Below the pieces are notes generated by a model, which did no database searches, was not told where the DNA came from, and saw only the letters and a list, made by a program, of their open reading frames with translations. 64,000 nt of DNA from Microcoleus vaginatus_C. GTDB lineage: Bacteria > Cyanobacteriota > Cyanobacteriia > Cyanobacteriales > Microcoleaceae. Shown here in pieces: positions 51,391 to 59,927 of the stretch. The position numbers and the translations under genes were made by a program. The stretch lies in assembly GCA_040004035.1 (NCBI GenBank), contig JAMPLN010000031.1. One strand, given 5' to 3'. How positions within the stretch are numbered: position 1 is the first letter of the stretch; every line of letters starts with the position of its first letter.

Positions 51391-54105
51391 TTAGTTCAGA
51401 GGTGCAAAACGCTTTAGCAAAGCTGACAAAGCAATCATTGGCAGTCCGAATCCAATACAAATTAAGCCTTGGATTGTGCTCAAAGCTTCAGTGTTGAATA
51501 ACAGATTCATCATGCCCCATTGGCTAAACAGGAATTGGAGAATGAAAATAGCCGCAATGCCGATCGCCACAGCATAGCCAACTGATTCATCTTTACCGCG
51601 TAGTTTGGCGACGATCGCCGGAACGAAGCGACTGATGCTTAATAGGTAAAAAGCTTCGGCCGCAACCAATGCTTGAATTGCCATCGTCCGGGCTAGAGCT
51701 TCATTGCCTGTGGTTTGGACGATCCATTCAAACATCCCAAAGATCACAATCCAGTTAAATACCGAAACTGTCAGAATCCGAGCGGTCAGCCTGCGAGACA
51801 GAAGCGGTTCATTGGCAGGTCGAGGCGGCTGTTGCATGACATTGGGAGAGGGCGGCTCAAATGCCAACGGTAAGCTCAACGCAACTGAACTGACCATATT
51901 CAGCCAGAGAATTTGTACTGGCAAAATGGGTAGTGGGGTTGCCAGAAGTACGGCAATCAAGATGGTCATGGACTCTCCACCATTCACGGGCAGGATGAAG
52001 GCGATCGCCCGTAGCAGATTCTTATAAACCGTGCGCCCTTCCTTAACTGCTTTCTCGATCGAAGCAAAGTTGTCGTCTGTCAACAGCATATCCGCTGCTT
52101 CTTTTGTAACTTCGGTGCCTGTAATACCCATCGCTACTCCAATGTCAGCTTGCTTCAGGGCAGGAGCATCGTTAACTCCATCTCCAGTCATCGCCACAAT
52201 CTCGCCCTTAGACTGAAGTGCTTCGACAATGCGAAGCTTTTGTTCTGGCGCTACACGAGCAAACACGCAGCTTTGTTCAACAGCATTGGCTAATTGCTGC
52301 GGATTCATTTGAGCGAGTTCTTGACCGGTAAAAACGGGAGCCTCTTGGGTTTGATTTAGTCCCATTTGTTGCGCGATCGCTGCTGCTGTTTTGGCATGGT
52401 CGCCGGTAATCATCTTGACCTGAATTCCCGCAGACCGACAGGCTTGAATCGCTTGAATCGCTTCGGGGCGAGGCGGGTCGATCATGCCTTGCAGACCCAC
52501 AAAAGTTAACCCTTCCTCAATATCAGAATGCTCAATTGAAGATTGAGAAGCGGGTACAACTTTCTTGGCAAGTGCCAGAACTCGTAACCCTTTTGTCGCC
52601 ATTCTGTCCACGGTTTGCTCGATCGGCGCCCTGTTGAGGGTTCTCGCCTCTCCCTGTTCATCGAGCATTTGGCGACACCGCTTGAGAATTGCCTCAATTG
52701 AACCCTTGACATAAATTAACCGTTCTGGACGATCGTCATGTAAGGTTGCCATGTATTGAAACTGAGATTCAAACGGCAGTGTATCGAGCCGGGAAAGCGA
52801 TTCCTCGAGTTTCTCAGTAATTAACCCCGCTTTTTGGGCTACCGCAACCAGCGCCCCTTCCGTTGGGCTACCGACTACAGTCCAGTTTCCATCTTGCACT
52901 TCTAGATGCGAATCGTTGCACAAGAGTCCTGCTTGCAAGCATTCGTATAAGGCAGGTGCGTTCGTCAAATCAACGGAATTTCCATTTACAGAAATTTCCC
53001 CGTCTGGTGCATATCCTCCGCCGCTAACCCGATAACGCTTTCCTCCTGCATCGATCTCTTGAACCGTCATTTGATTCTCAGTCAAGGTTCCGGTTTTGTC
53101 GGAACAAATCACGGTGGTGCTACCCAACGTCTCAATTGCCGGAAGTTTGCGAATAATGGCGTGCTGCTTTGCCATCTGGGAAACCCCGATCGCCAGTGTC
53201 ACCGTTAAAATCGCGGGTAAGCCTTCCGGAATTGCGCTGACGGCAAGCGCCACAGATGCCTTGAACACCTCAACCCAAGAAAATCTCTGGGCAATGCCTG
53301 CTGCAAAGGTGAAGGCAGCCAAACCTAAAATGACATAGAGCAAGGTTTTGCTAAATTTGTCAATTTTGCGACTAAGTGGGGTTTCCAGTGTGGTACTTTG
53401 CTGCATGAGTTGGGAGATGTGTCCGGTCTCGGTCATGTCACCAATGCTGACGACGAGTCCGCGTCCCTGTCCAAACGTTACCAGGCTTCCGGTATACGCC
53501 ATGTTCGTGCGCTCGGCCAGTGCAGCGTCTGCCTCTAGCGCCTGGGATTCCTTCTCAACCGGGACAGATTCTCCCGTTAACGCTGACTCATCGACCTGTA
53601 AGTCACGGACTTCGATCAGCCGTAGATCCGCAGACACTTTATCCCCAGAAGACAGCAAGACGAGATCGCCAGGAACCAGTTCACTGGATGAAACCACTTG
53701 CTTTTGACCATTGCGGAGAATGGTGGCCTCAGTTGCAACAGATTTTGCTAAAGCGGCGATCGCATTCTCTGCCTTTGACTCTTGAACGAAACCAATGGTG
53801 GCATTCGTCAGAGCAACCCCAAAAATTACCCCTGAATCAATCCACTCTTTCAGAAATGCTGTCACTATCCCAGCAGCTAACAAAATGTAGATTAGCGGCT
53901 GATTCAGTTGCTGAAAAAATCGCAACCAGGGACTTTGCTGCTTCTGAGCCGTTAGTTGATTGGGGCCGAGGATCTCGCGCCGTTGGGCTGACACCTCGGA
54001 AGATAGACCTATTTCCAGGTCAGTCTCTAAAATCCGAGCTACTTTCTCGACAGAAAGGTGATGCCAAGAGTGTTCTACTAATTTTTCTACATTGGTTGCA
54101 GTCAT
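51391..54105 (-). CDS. P2-type cation-transporting ATPase
   Basis: A 904-residue P-type ATPase with the N-terminal cation_ATPase_N domain (HLSVEKVARILETD), LTGESVPVEK (actuator), VSAIPEGLPA in M4, the phosphorylation site CSDKTGTLTENQMT and TGDGVNDAPALKQADIGVAMG. The M4 PEGLP resembles Ca2+ pumps, but M6 reads LWLNMVSSVALSLPLAFEP, lacking the NxxTD aspartate of SERCA-type pumps, so the ion may not be calcium. The ATG is preferred to a TTG five codons upstream. It is divergent from the BON lipoprotein gene. Confidence 0.92.
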   Translation of the reverse strand: MTATNVEKLVEHSWHHLSVEKVARILETDLEIGLSSEVSAQRREILGPNQLTAQKQQSPWLRFFQQLNQPLIYILLAAGIVTAFLKEWIDSGVIFGVALTNATIGFVQESKAENAIAALAKSVATEATILRNGQKQVVSSSELVPGDLVLLSSGDKVSADLRLIEVRDLQVDESALTGESVPVEKESQALEADAALAERTNMAYTGSLVTFGQGRGLVVSIGDMTETGHISQLMQQSTTLETPLSRKIDKFSKTLLYVILGLAAFTFAAGIAQRFSWVEVFKASVALAVSAIPEGLPAILTVTLAIGVSQMAKQHAIIRKLPAIETLGSTTVICSDKTGTLTENQMTVQEIDAGGKRYRVSGGGYAPDGEISVNGNSVDLTNAPALYECLQAGLLCNDSHLEVQDGNWTVVGSPTEGALVAVAQKAGLITEKLEESLSRLDTLPFESQFQYMATLHDDRPERLIYVKGSIEAILKRCRQMLDEQGEARTLNRAPIEQTVDRMATKGLRVLALAKKVVPASQSSIEHSDIEEGLTFVGLQGMIDPPRPEAIQAIQACRSAGIQVKMITGDHAKTAAAIAQQMGLNQTQEAPVFTGQELAQMNPQQLANAVEQSCVFARVAPEQKLRIVEALQSKGEIVAMTGDGVNDAPALKQADIGVAMGITGTEVTKEAADMLLTDDNFASIEKAVKEGRTVYKNLLRAIAFILPVNGGESMTILIAVLLATPLPILPVQILWLNMVSSVALSLPLAFEPPSPNVMQQPPRPANEPLLSRRLTARILTVSVFNWIVIFGMFEWIVQTTGNEALARTMAIQALVAAEAFYLLSISRFVPAIVAKLRGKDESVGYAVAIGIAAIFILQFLFSQWGMMNLLFNTEALSTIQGLICIGFGLPMIALSALLKRFAPLN

Positions 54106-54450
54106 AACGTTTCTTGTCAAGCCAACTGCTTCTCTGTTATTTCGTCTTGATTTCTAGCGTCATTGATGAAAGTGAGGGAAAAGTGAGCGACTGATTTCTG
54201 TTACTCACATTTGGATCACATTTGCTCCCTATACTTAGGCAGAGAATCGATTGAGATAACTTATGGACTTGCCAACCTTAGTTCACTGAATTTGATTTAT
54301 TGTTGCCTTTTATTAATAGGGTTGTCAAAAGCCTTACTTTTGATAGATGAACTAAGGTACATTCACTTGTTAATTTGAAACGCTCAAAAACTTCATGCTG
54401 AGGTTTATGGGCAAACTTGCGTTTCACAACAAACAAAACAAACAAAGAAT
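54106..54450. other. Divergent regulatory region between P-type ATPase and BON genes
   Basis: No gene is visible. It contains the direct repeat TCACATTTG at 54205 and 54216, and a segment at 54261-54290 (TTATGGACTTGCCAACCTTA) that resembles 54931-54961 (CTATGGATTTGGCAACCTTA) on the other side of the BON gene. Confidence 0.5.
54205..54224. promoter_or_regulatory. 11-bp-spaced direct repeat, candidate OmpR-family site
   Basis: TCACATTTGGA-TCACATTTG: two identical 9-mers exactly 11 bases apart, the spacing used by PhoB/OmpR-type regulators. A gene for such a regulator (RppA-like) lies 1.3 kb away. The site is 100 bases upstream of the ATPase start on one side and 225 bases upstream of the BON gene on the other. 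Confidence 0.4.
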
Positions 54451-54855
54451 ATGCAATTATTAAAGCTATTGGTGCAAGGAATCAGCGTCAGCACAGTTGC
54501 AGTTTTGGGTTTAGGTGCTTGCACCCCCCCCAATACTTCACAGACAACTGTTCCATCTACTTCTGCTCCCACAACTGCCACTGGAAATACGACTGTTCCA
54601 ACCACTCCAGCGCCTGCAACCACGACCGCACAGACGCCTCAGAATCAAGACATTGACGATATTGCCGATCGCGTAGAAGAGGCCTTGGACTCCGATGCCA
54701 GCCTCAAGCAATTCGATTTGGACGCAGACGATCGGGATAATTCGATTGTGTTAACAGGGCGCGTTCAAACGGCAGAACAAAAAGCATTGGCAGAACAAAT
54801 TGCTCGGCAAATTGCAGCGAATGTTTCCATCAATAACGAAATCGTTACTCAGTAG
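54451..54855 (+). CDS. BON-domain lipoprotein
   Basis: A 134-residue exported protein. The signal peptide ends in the lipobox LGAC (VLGLGACT), followed by a Thr/Pro/Ala-rich linker (residues about 28-62) and one BON domain (DIADRVEEALDSDASLKQF, then SIVLTGRVQTAEQKALAEQIA). BON domains bind phospholipid or peptidoglycan; osmotic-stress proteins such as OsmY use them. This fits the surrounding ion-stress genes. Confidence 0.85.
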   Translation: MQLLKLLVQGISVSTVAVLGLGACTPPNTSQTTVPSTSAPTTATGNTTVPTTPAPATTTAQTPQNQDIDDIADRVEEALDSDASLKQFDLDADDRDNSIVLTGRVQTAEQKALAEQIARQIAANVSINNEIVTQ

Positions 54856-54987
54856 TTCTTAATCCTCAAGCGACAAGAGTATTTGGCGCTTCTTGCCGCT
54901 TGAGGAATTGCGCGATCGCAGTGAGGAAACCTATGGATTTGGCAACCTTATTTGACTGGATGCGATCGCAATATTGAAACAATAAAC

Positions 54988-55365
54988 TTATTCAACAATT
55001 TCGTAACGGACTAACTGGCGAACATTTTGACGTGATAACTGGAGTTCTTGCGCGATCGCTGTCTCTATCTGGGTTGCGTCAGTCATTGGCAATTCTAATT
55101 CCAATCGTTTCAAAATGGGTTCTGCTGTTTCTACCGCAACCTGGGTTATTCCTTGTTTTCGGTTAATCACCGCGTTGATCAGCAATATATTGACAGACAC
55201 CGTTGCTTTAAGCTGGGTATCTGCCTGAAGTTTATTATTTGCGATCAGGGGTTTTTGTAATTCTTGAGCCATTAGGAAACTGGAGCTAACCCAAAAGGCG
55301 ATCGCCACCAACGGCAATGGCAACCAAAACTCTGCGCCTGATGCTTTTAGCCAACGTCTAATCAT
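54988..55365 (-). CDS. Hypothetical single-span membrane protein
   Basis: A 125-residue protein of unknown function. One N-terminal membrane helix (FWLPLPLVAIAFWVSSSFLM) is followed by an extracytoplasmic domain of mixed polar character (TVSVNILLINAVINRKQGITQVAV). It lies between the BON gene and the two-component pair and is divergent from the response regulator gene, so it may be a target or accessory of that system. Confidence 0.6.
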   Translation of the reverse strand: MIRRWLKASGAEFWLPLPLVAIAFWVSSSFLMAQELQKPLIANNKLQADTQLKATVSVNILLINAVINRKQGITQVAVETAEPILKRLELELPMTDATQIETAIAQELQLSRQNVRQLVRYEIVE

Positions 55366-55522
55366 CCGCTATTCTTTCCCATCCCTTCTGACGCTAATAC
55401 TATCTATTGGCACTTTAATAGAACTTGATCTCTCCTAAAATCTAGCTTAAAGAAGATGCGCGAATCACCTCAAACTCTAATAATTCTGAAAACTGCAAGC
55501 TGCGAAGGAGACGAGCCGAGAT

Positions 55523-56200
55523 ATGAGAGTTTTGCTGGTGGAGGATGACCCAAAGCAACTGATGCCACTTCAAACAGTGCTGGCTCAAGCAGGACATAGC
55601 GTAGATGGGGTAAAAGATGGACAGACGGCACAGTGGCTGTTATCAGAAAAAGAATATGATTTGTTGATTTTGGACTGGATGTTGCCACATATCAGTGGGG
55701 TAAATCTCTGTCGTCAATATCGAGCAGCAGGGAAAACAGCGCCGATTTTGATGATCACGGCAAGAGATACCACGCCTGAAAAAGTGACCGGGTTAGACGC
55801 AGGTGCAGATGATTACCTGGTGAAACCGATCGATTTGGTTGAATTCATGGCACGAGTGCGGGCATTAAGACGGCGATCGCCCCTTTGGCAAGGAGATACG
55901 CTCAGCCTTGAGGATCTACACCTCCACCTCGATACTCTGACTGTTGAGCGACAAGGTGCAACCGTTTCCCTCTCCAGTCGAGAGTTTCAGTTGTTGGAGT
56001 ATTTTATGCGTCATCCCCGGCAAGTTTTGACTCGGAATCAGATTGAACAAGGCGTGTGGGAATGGGGGACTGAACCAGAGAGCAATGCGATCGCGGTTCT
56101 AATTCGCAAACTCCGCCAACGCTTGCAGGCTGTAGGTGCCACAGACTGGATTGAGAGCATTTACGGTATGGGTTATCGCCTCACTTCCCCTGAAAAGTAA
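55523..56200 (+). CDS. OmpR-family response regulator (RppA-like)
   Basis: A 225-residue regulator. The receiver domain has LLVEDD, the phosphoacceptor in LLILDWMLP (Asp near residue 51), the conserved Thr in MITARD and the Lys in YLVKPID. The C-terminal winged helix includes LSSREFQLLEYFMRHP and ESIYGMGYRL. It resembles the cyanobacterial RppA/NrsR group, which answers redox or metal signals. GAAGGAGACG before the ATG provides a good ribosome site. The kinase gene follows 18 bases later. Confidence 0.88.
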   Translation: MRVLLVEDDPKQLMPLQTVLAQAGHSVDGVKDGQTAQWLLSEKEYDLLILDWMLPHISGVNLCRQYRAAGKTAPILMITARDTTPEKVTGLDAGADDYLVKPIDLVEFMARVRALRRRSPLWQGDTLSLEDLHLHLDTLTVERQGATVSLSSREFQLLEYFMRHPRQVLTRNQIEQGVWEWGTEPESNAIAVLIRKLRQRLQAVGATDWIESIYGMGYRLTSPEK

Positions 56201-56218
56201 CGATCGTGAAGGCAAGTC

Positions 56219-57499
56219 ATGTTTAATCAAAGTCGTCGCAATCTGGCTCGTTGGTTCACTCTCTCAATGGGAAGCATTCTCGTGCTGTTTGCAGGGGTGA
56301 TTTACCAAATTGAGGTAAAAGATAAACTAGAAGCCCTTGACCGACTGCTCTATGACAAGACTAGAGTCATGGCTGCCAGCGTACATTATGAAGTTCGCAA
56401 AAACCAGAGCCAGGTCGATCTGAGTCATGTCTCCTTGTTAGGCAGTGGGTCTCATCCCCTTGCAGAAGATCTGATTTATGTACGCTGGTATAACGCACAA
56501 AGGCGGTTAGTTCGTTTTTTTGGGACTCCTTCATCAGAGCAGTTAAATACGCCCTTTGGTTATCTCACAGTTCGATCGACAGATCCACTTTTGGGAAAAG
56601 GAATCTGGCTGCGTCAGGTGACATTACCCGTTGAAGGTAGAACTGGGGTACTCGGTTATCTTCAGGTTGCAACTCCCCTGACAGAAACTCAAAACAGGCT
56701 CACCGAGCTTCAGATTGTGCTAACTCTCGCTGTCCCGCTGACACTGGGGTTAATTGCCATCACAGGTTGGTTTCTCAGTGGGCTGGCCATGCAACCGATT
56801 CGGCAAGCCTATCAACAGCTTCAACGCTTTACAGCCGATGCCTCTCACGAGTTGCGATCGCCGCTGTCTGCCATTCTCACTAATGCCCAGCTTGGGTTGC
56901 TTATCGCGGCTGATGATTCACGTTACCATCCTCCCTTAGAAAACATTGTAGATAGCGCAAAATCAATGGGAGCGCTCGTGAATAATTTACTGCTGTTGGC
57001 TCGTCATCAGGGGCGACTTGCGCCGGAATCGCTCAGGTTAATCAATCTCAACGAGCTCCTCAGCAATTTAGCAACCCAGTTTCTCGCACTTGCAGAAGCC
57101 CAAAATATCAAACTAACCTGCGAATCACCGGAACAACGGATTGAATTATTGGCTGACCCTGATTTGCTACGGCAAGTAGTCGAAAATTTGCTTTACAACG
57201 CCTGTAAATATACTCCCGTTGGCGGAACTGTAAAGATACGCCTAGTTCTTCATTCCAATTGGGCTGTCATTCAGATCATCGATACGGGAATCGGTATTCC
57301 AGAAGCGGACTTACCCTATATTTTCGATCGCTTCTATCGAGTAGACACCGATCGCTCGCAGGAGAGCGGAGGCTTTGGGCTGGGGTTAGCGATCGTCCAA
57401 CAAATTGTCAAGGCACACAGCGGACAAATACAGGTGACGAGTGCATTGGGCAAAGGCTCAACGTTCCAGGTTGAACTGCCACTCAAACCTTATGACTGA
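56219..57499 (+). CDS. Sensor histidine kinase (RppB-like)
   Basis: A 426-residue membrane kinase. N-terminal helix (FTLSMGSILVLFAGVIY), a periplasmic sensor of about 130 residues, a second helix (LTLAVPLTLGLIAITGWFLSG), HisKA with RFTADASHELRSPLSAI (phospho-His in SHELRSP), and HATPase_c with N box LLYNACKYTP, G1 DTGIGIPEAD and G2 GFGLGLAIVQQI. It phosphorylates the adjacent response regulator. RppB/NrsS-type sensors respond to nickel or redox state; the signal here is not known. Confidence 0.88.
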   Translation: MFNQSRRNLARWFTLSMGSILVLFAGVIYQIEVKDKLEALDRLLYDKTRVMAASVHYEVRKNQSQVDLSHVSLLGSGSHPLAEDLIYVRWYNAQRRLVRFFGTPSSEQLNTPFGYLTVRSTDPLLGKGIWLRQVTLPVEGRTGVLGYLQVATPLTETQNRLTELQIVLTLAVPLTLGLIAITGWFLSGLAMQPIRQAYQQLQRFTADASHELRSPLSAILTNAQLGLLIAADDSRYHPPLENIVDSAKSMGALVNNLLLLARHQGRLAPESLRLINLNELLSNLATQFLALAEAQNIKLTCESPEQRIELLADPDLLRQVVENLLYNACKYTPVGGTVKIRLVLHSNWAVIQIIDTGIGIPEADLPYIFDRFYRVDTDRSQESGGFGLGLAIVQQIVKAHSGQIQVTSALGKGSTFQVELPLKPYD

Positions 57500-57550
57500 G
57501 CCGCCTCAAGGAAGAGAAATGCTTGTAGTATGTAATTCTATAATGTTTGT

Positions 57551-57701
57551 TTTTGAGGTGACAATAAATCCTGTAGATATTAATTGGTGGAGCCGGAAGG
57601 ATGCGGCTGGGGTTAGCCCAACAGTTATTAAAACTCGCTAACAGCATTGCGATCGTTGACAAAGACCAGCTTGCCTGTGGGTTGGCCCGTTAAAAAATAT
57701 A
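57551..57701 (+). pseudogene. Decayed 5' part of a trkA-type gene
   Basis: The DNA aligns collinearly with the start of the intact gene at 48025 (shared ATTAATTGGTGGAGC, GGCTGGG/GTTTAGCCCA, CAGCTTGC/TGTG). The start codon is CTG instead of ATG, a base is lost after ACTCGCT, and the match ends at the position of CGTGAAAAAAT. Confidence 0.85.
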
Positions 57702-57705
57702 GTTT

Positions 57706-57835
57706 TCAACGGGTCATTTAACCGATAAACTTGCTTTCCTCATAGAAATTGACAGATTAACTACGGTTTTAGTCTACAGGAGACGGTTCACTCTGCTGTA
57801 GACGTAACTGCAATGTATGTGGTGTGTTTGGATGA
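57706..57835 (-). pseudogene. Relic of nhaP: 20-bp internal piece plus its 5' leader
   Basis: TCAACGGGTCATTTAACCGA matches 49609-49628 of the antiporter gene with one change. It is joined to a copy of the antiporter's upstream region (50326 onward). The order relative to the trkA relic is the same as in the intact block, so two internal deletions explain the structure. Confidence 0.8.
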
Positions 57836-58393
57836 ATGCCAATGAAGCTGAAACAGGATTTCTGGGTGGGTTGGGCGATCGGAGCGATCGTCCTGAGCTC
57901 TTGTTGGGACCAAACTACCTCACAAAGACAACAACCTGATATAAAACGTGAAATTTCACTGAGAGCAGTCCCGTTAGATAAAACAAAAGTTGTGATGGGA
58001 CAAACCGTATATGTCCCTATTTACTCACATATTTATCACTACAATAGCCAGGATCAAGTCATGAATTTGTCAGCCACCCTCAGTATCCGCAATACGGATC
58101 TGACAAATTCGATTATTATCACTTCGGTGCGTTACTACAATAGTGATGGGAAATTGATTAGGCAGGACATTAAGAGTCCAGTAGAACTCAAGCCGCTTGC
58201 TTCCACAGACTTTTTCATTGCAGCAGATGATACAAGTGGAGGCTCAGGTGCAAATTTTATTGTGGAGTGGGTTGCAGAAAAAACGGTTTACGATCCGGTC
58301 ATTGAAGCTGTCATGATTAGTACCTCTTCTTCTCAGGGTATTTCATTTATCAGTCCCGCTAAAGTTCTCAAGCAACACAAGATGCAAAAATGA
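57836..58393 (+). CDS. DUF3124 lipoprotein
   Basis: A 185-residue protein. The signal peptide ends in the lipobox LSSC (IVLSSCWDQ), and the mature part has the DUF3124 marks VYVPIYSHIYHYN, LSATLSIRNTD and VRYYNSDGKLI. DUF3124 proteins resemble small immunoglobulin-like periplasmic domains; the function is unknown. M3 is an equally good start. The upstream 130 bases are a copy of the antiporter leader, so the promoter is shared by descent. Confidence 0.8.
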   Translation: MPMKLKQDFWVGWAIGAIVLSSCWDQTTSQRQQPDIKREISLRAVPLDKTKVVMGQTVYVPIYSHIYHYNSQDQVMNLSATLSIRNTDLTNSIIITSVRYYNSDGKLIRQDIKSPVELKPLASTDFFIAADDTSGGSGANFIVEWVAEKTVYDPVIEAVMISTSSSQGISFISPAKVLKQHKMQK

Positions 58394-58708
58394 TTTTAGA
58401 GGATTAACTTCTTGCTTTACAAGGTAGTTTTAAAATATTAAAATGGGAGTATGTCATATTCGCAGAAACACTTCTTTCTTCTTCCTTCTGACTCTTTTAT
58501 CCTGGCTCCTGCATCCTGAGTCCTAATTCCAATTTCGAGCTTTGCTGCGAAAGTGAGATGCTCCCATTTTTTATTTTTAACTTTGTATATCACTATAATT
58601 ATTGCGTAAGAAAACGATATCATTACTGTGCATGACTACACAACTTTTTTCTGTTAAGATTAGAGAGCTTGAAGGTGAATACTAAAAATATAAATGAGGA
58701 CTTAGGGT
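58394..58708. other. Spacer with MITE copy 2 and the AKR leader
   Basis: Apart from the MITE, an AT-rich leader remains, with TTGTATATCACTATAAT-like sequence near 58584. GAGGACTTAGGGT before the next ATG gives an SD-like signal. No gene is visible. Confidence 0.5.
58445..58565. mobile_element. MITE-like element, copy 2
   Basis: A 121-bp element with ends GGGAGTATGTCA and TGAGATGCTCCC (two mismatches to perfect inversion). The inversion extends outward through AAAAT/ATTTT. The interior matches copy 1 (AAACACTTCTT, TCCTGGCTCCT, GAGTCCTAATTCCAATTT). No clean target duplication is visible here, so it looks older than copy 1. Confidence 0.8.
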
Positions 58709-59668
58709 ATGCAAAAGCGACAATTGGGGACATCACAAATTCAGATTACCCCGATAATTATGGGGACTTGGCAAGCTGGGAAGCGGATGTGGGTGGGAAT
58801 TGAGGATGCTGAAACTGTCAAAGCAATGCGCGCCGCTTTTGAGGCAGGTATTACCACCTTTGATACGGCTGAGGTCTACGGAGAAGGGCATTCGGAACAA
58901 ATTATCGGTCAAGCACTTTCAGATGTGCGATCGCAAGTAGTTTATGCTAGCAAAGTTTTCGCCAACCACCTGAAACCCGAGTTGGTAATCGAAGCCTGCG
59001 ATCGATCGCTAAAAAACCTCAACACCGATTATATCGACCTTTACCAAATCCACTGGCCCGCTGGCAGTTGGAATTCCGAGTTAGTGCCAATTGCAGAAAC
59101 AATGGACGCCCTGAACAAGTTAAAAGAACAGGGAAAAATTCGGGCGATCGGCGTTTCCAACTTCTCCCGCGCCCAAATAGAAGAAGCCGCCCAATACGGA
59201 CGCATCGACAGCTTGCAACCGCCATATTCTCTGTTTTGGCGCTGGGTAGAAAAAGATGCTATGTCCTATTGTGTGGAGAATCATATCTCAATCATTGCCT
59301 ATTCATCTCTAGCTCAAGGAATATTAACAGGTAAATTCGGGCCAGAACACAAGTTTGAAGAAGGGGACCACCGCGCCAAAAATAAGCTGTTCATTAAAGA
59401 AAATTACAACCGAGTGCAAACAGCATTAAATCAACTAAGGCCAATTGCCGATCGCCACCAGACAAGCTTGGGCAACTTAGCTTTAGCTTGGTTGATTTCC
59501 CAGCCACAAACAAATGCAATTGTCGGCGCGCGCGACGGGGAACAAGCAGCCGAAAATGCTAAAGCTGCTGAGGTAAAATTGAGTGAAGAGGAATTAAAAG
59601 AAATTGACGCGATCGGGCGCACCGTCACCGATCATTTAGACGATAACCCCGTTATGTGGAATTTTTAA
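58709..59668 (+). CDS. Aldo/keto reductase
   Basis: A 319-residue NADPH-dependent oxidoreductase of the AKR superfamily. The catalytic tetrad is visible: Asp and Tyr in FDTAEVYGEG, Lys in YASKVF and His in LYQIHWP. Later blocks IRAIGVSNFS and the NADP-binding NAIVGARDGEQAAENAKA are normal. Substrate unknown; relatives reduce aldehydes or sugars. The gene is monocistronic. Confidence 0.92.
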   Translation: MQKRQLGTSQIQITPIIMGTWQAGKRMWVGIEDAETVKAMRAAFEAGITTFDTAEVYGEGHSEQIIGQALSDVRSQVVYASKVFANHLKPELVIEACDRSLKNLNTDYIDLYQIHWPAGSWNSELVPIAETMDALNKLKEQGKIRAIGVSNFSRAQIEEAAQYGRIDSLQPPYSLFWRWVEKDAMSYCVENHISIIAYSSLAQGILTGKFGPEHKFEEGDHRAKNKLFIKENYNRVQTALNQLRPIADRHQTSLGNLALAWLISQPQTNAIVGARDGEQAAENAKAAEVKLSEEELKEIDAIGRTVTDHLDDNPVMWNF

Positions 59669-59701
59669 AAAGGTTAATTCAGACTAGCAAAACCTCTACA
59701 T

Positions 59702-59729
59702 GTAGGGTGCGCCGAACCGCGCACCTTAC
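59702..59729. repeat. Palindromic repeat GTAGGGTGCG...CGCACCTTAC, second copy
   Basis: Same inverted repeat as at 18091-18115 with a slightly longer loop. It follows the AKR gene by about 33 bases and may double as a terminator. Confidence 0.65.
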
Positions 59730-59833
59730 GTCTATAAGTAGCGCGTAAAACCCCTCTGAGAATAAGCCCTATAAATTTTATAGAGTCGGGCAAGAGGTAT
59801 AATATTTACTGCCTAGTGCAAATATTCAAAAAC

Positions 59834-59925
59834 ATAAAATCTAAAATCCGTAATCCCAGATCCAAAATCTAAAATCTAAAATCCGTACTCCCAAATCCAA
59901 AATCTAAAATCTAAAATCTAAAATC
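59834..59925. repeat. AAAATCT/AAAATCC heptamer array at the kinase start
   Basis: About ten units of AAAATCT or AAAATCC, with two CCGTANTCCCA interruptions, end two bases before the ATG of the WD40 kinase gene. Confidence 0.85.
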
Positions 59926-59927
59926 GA

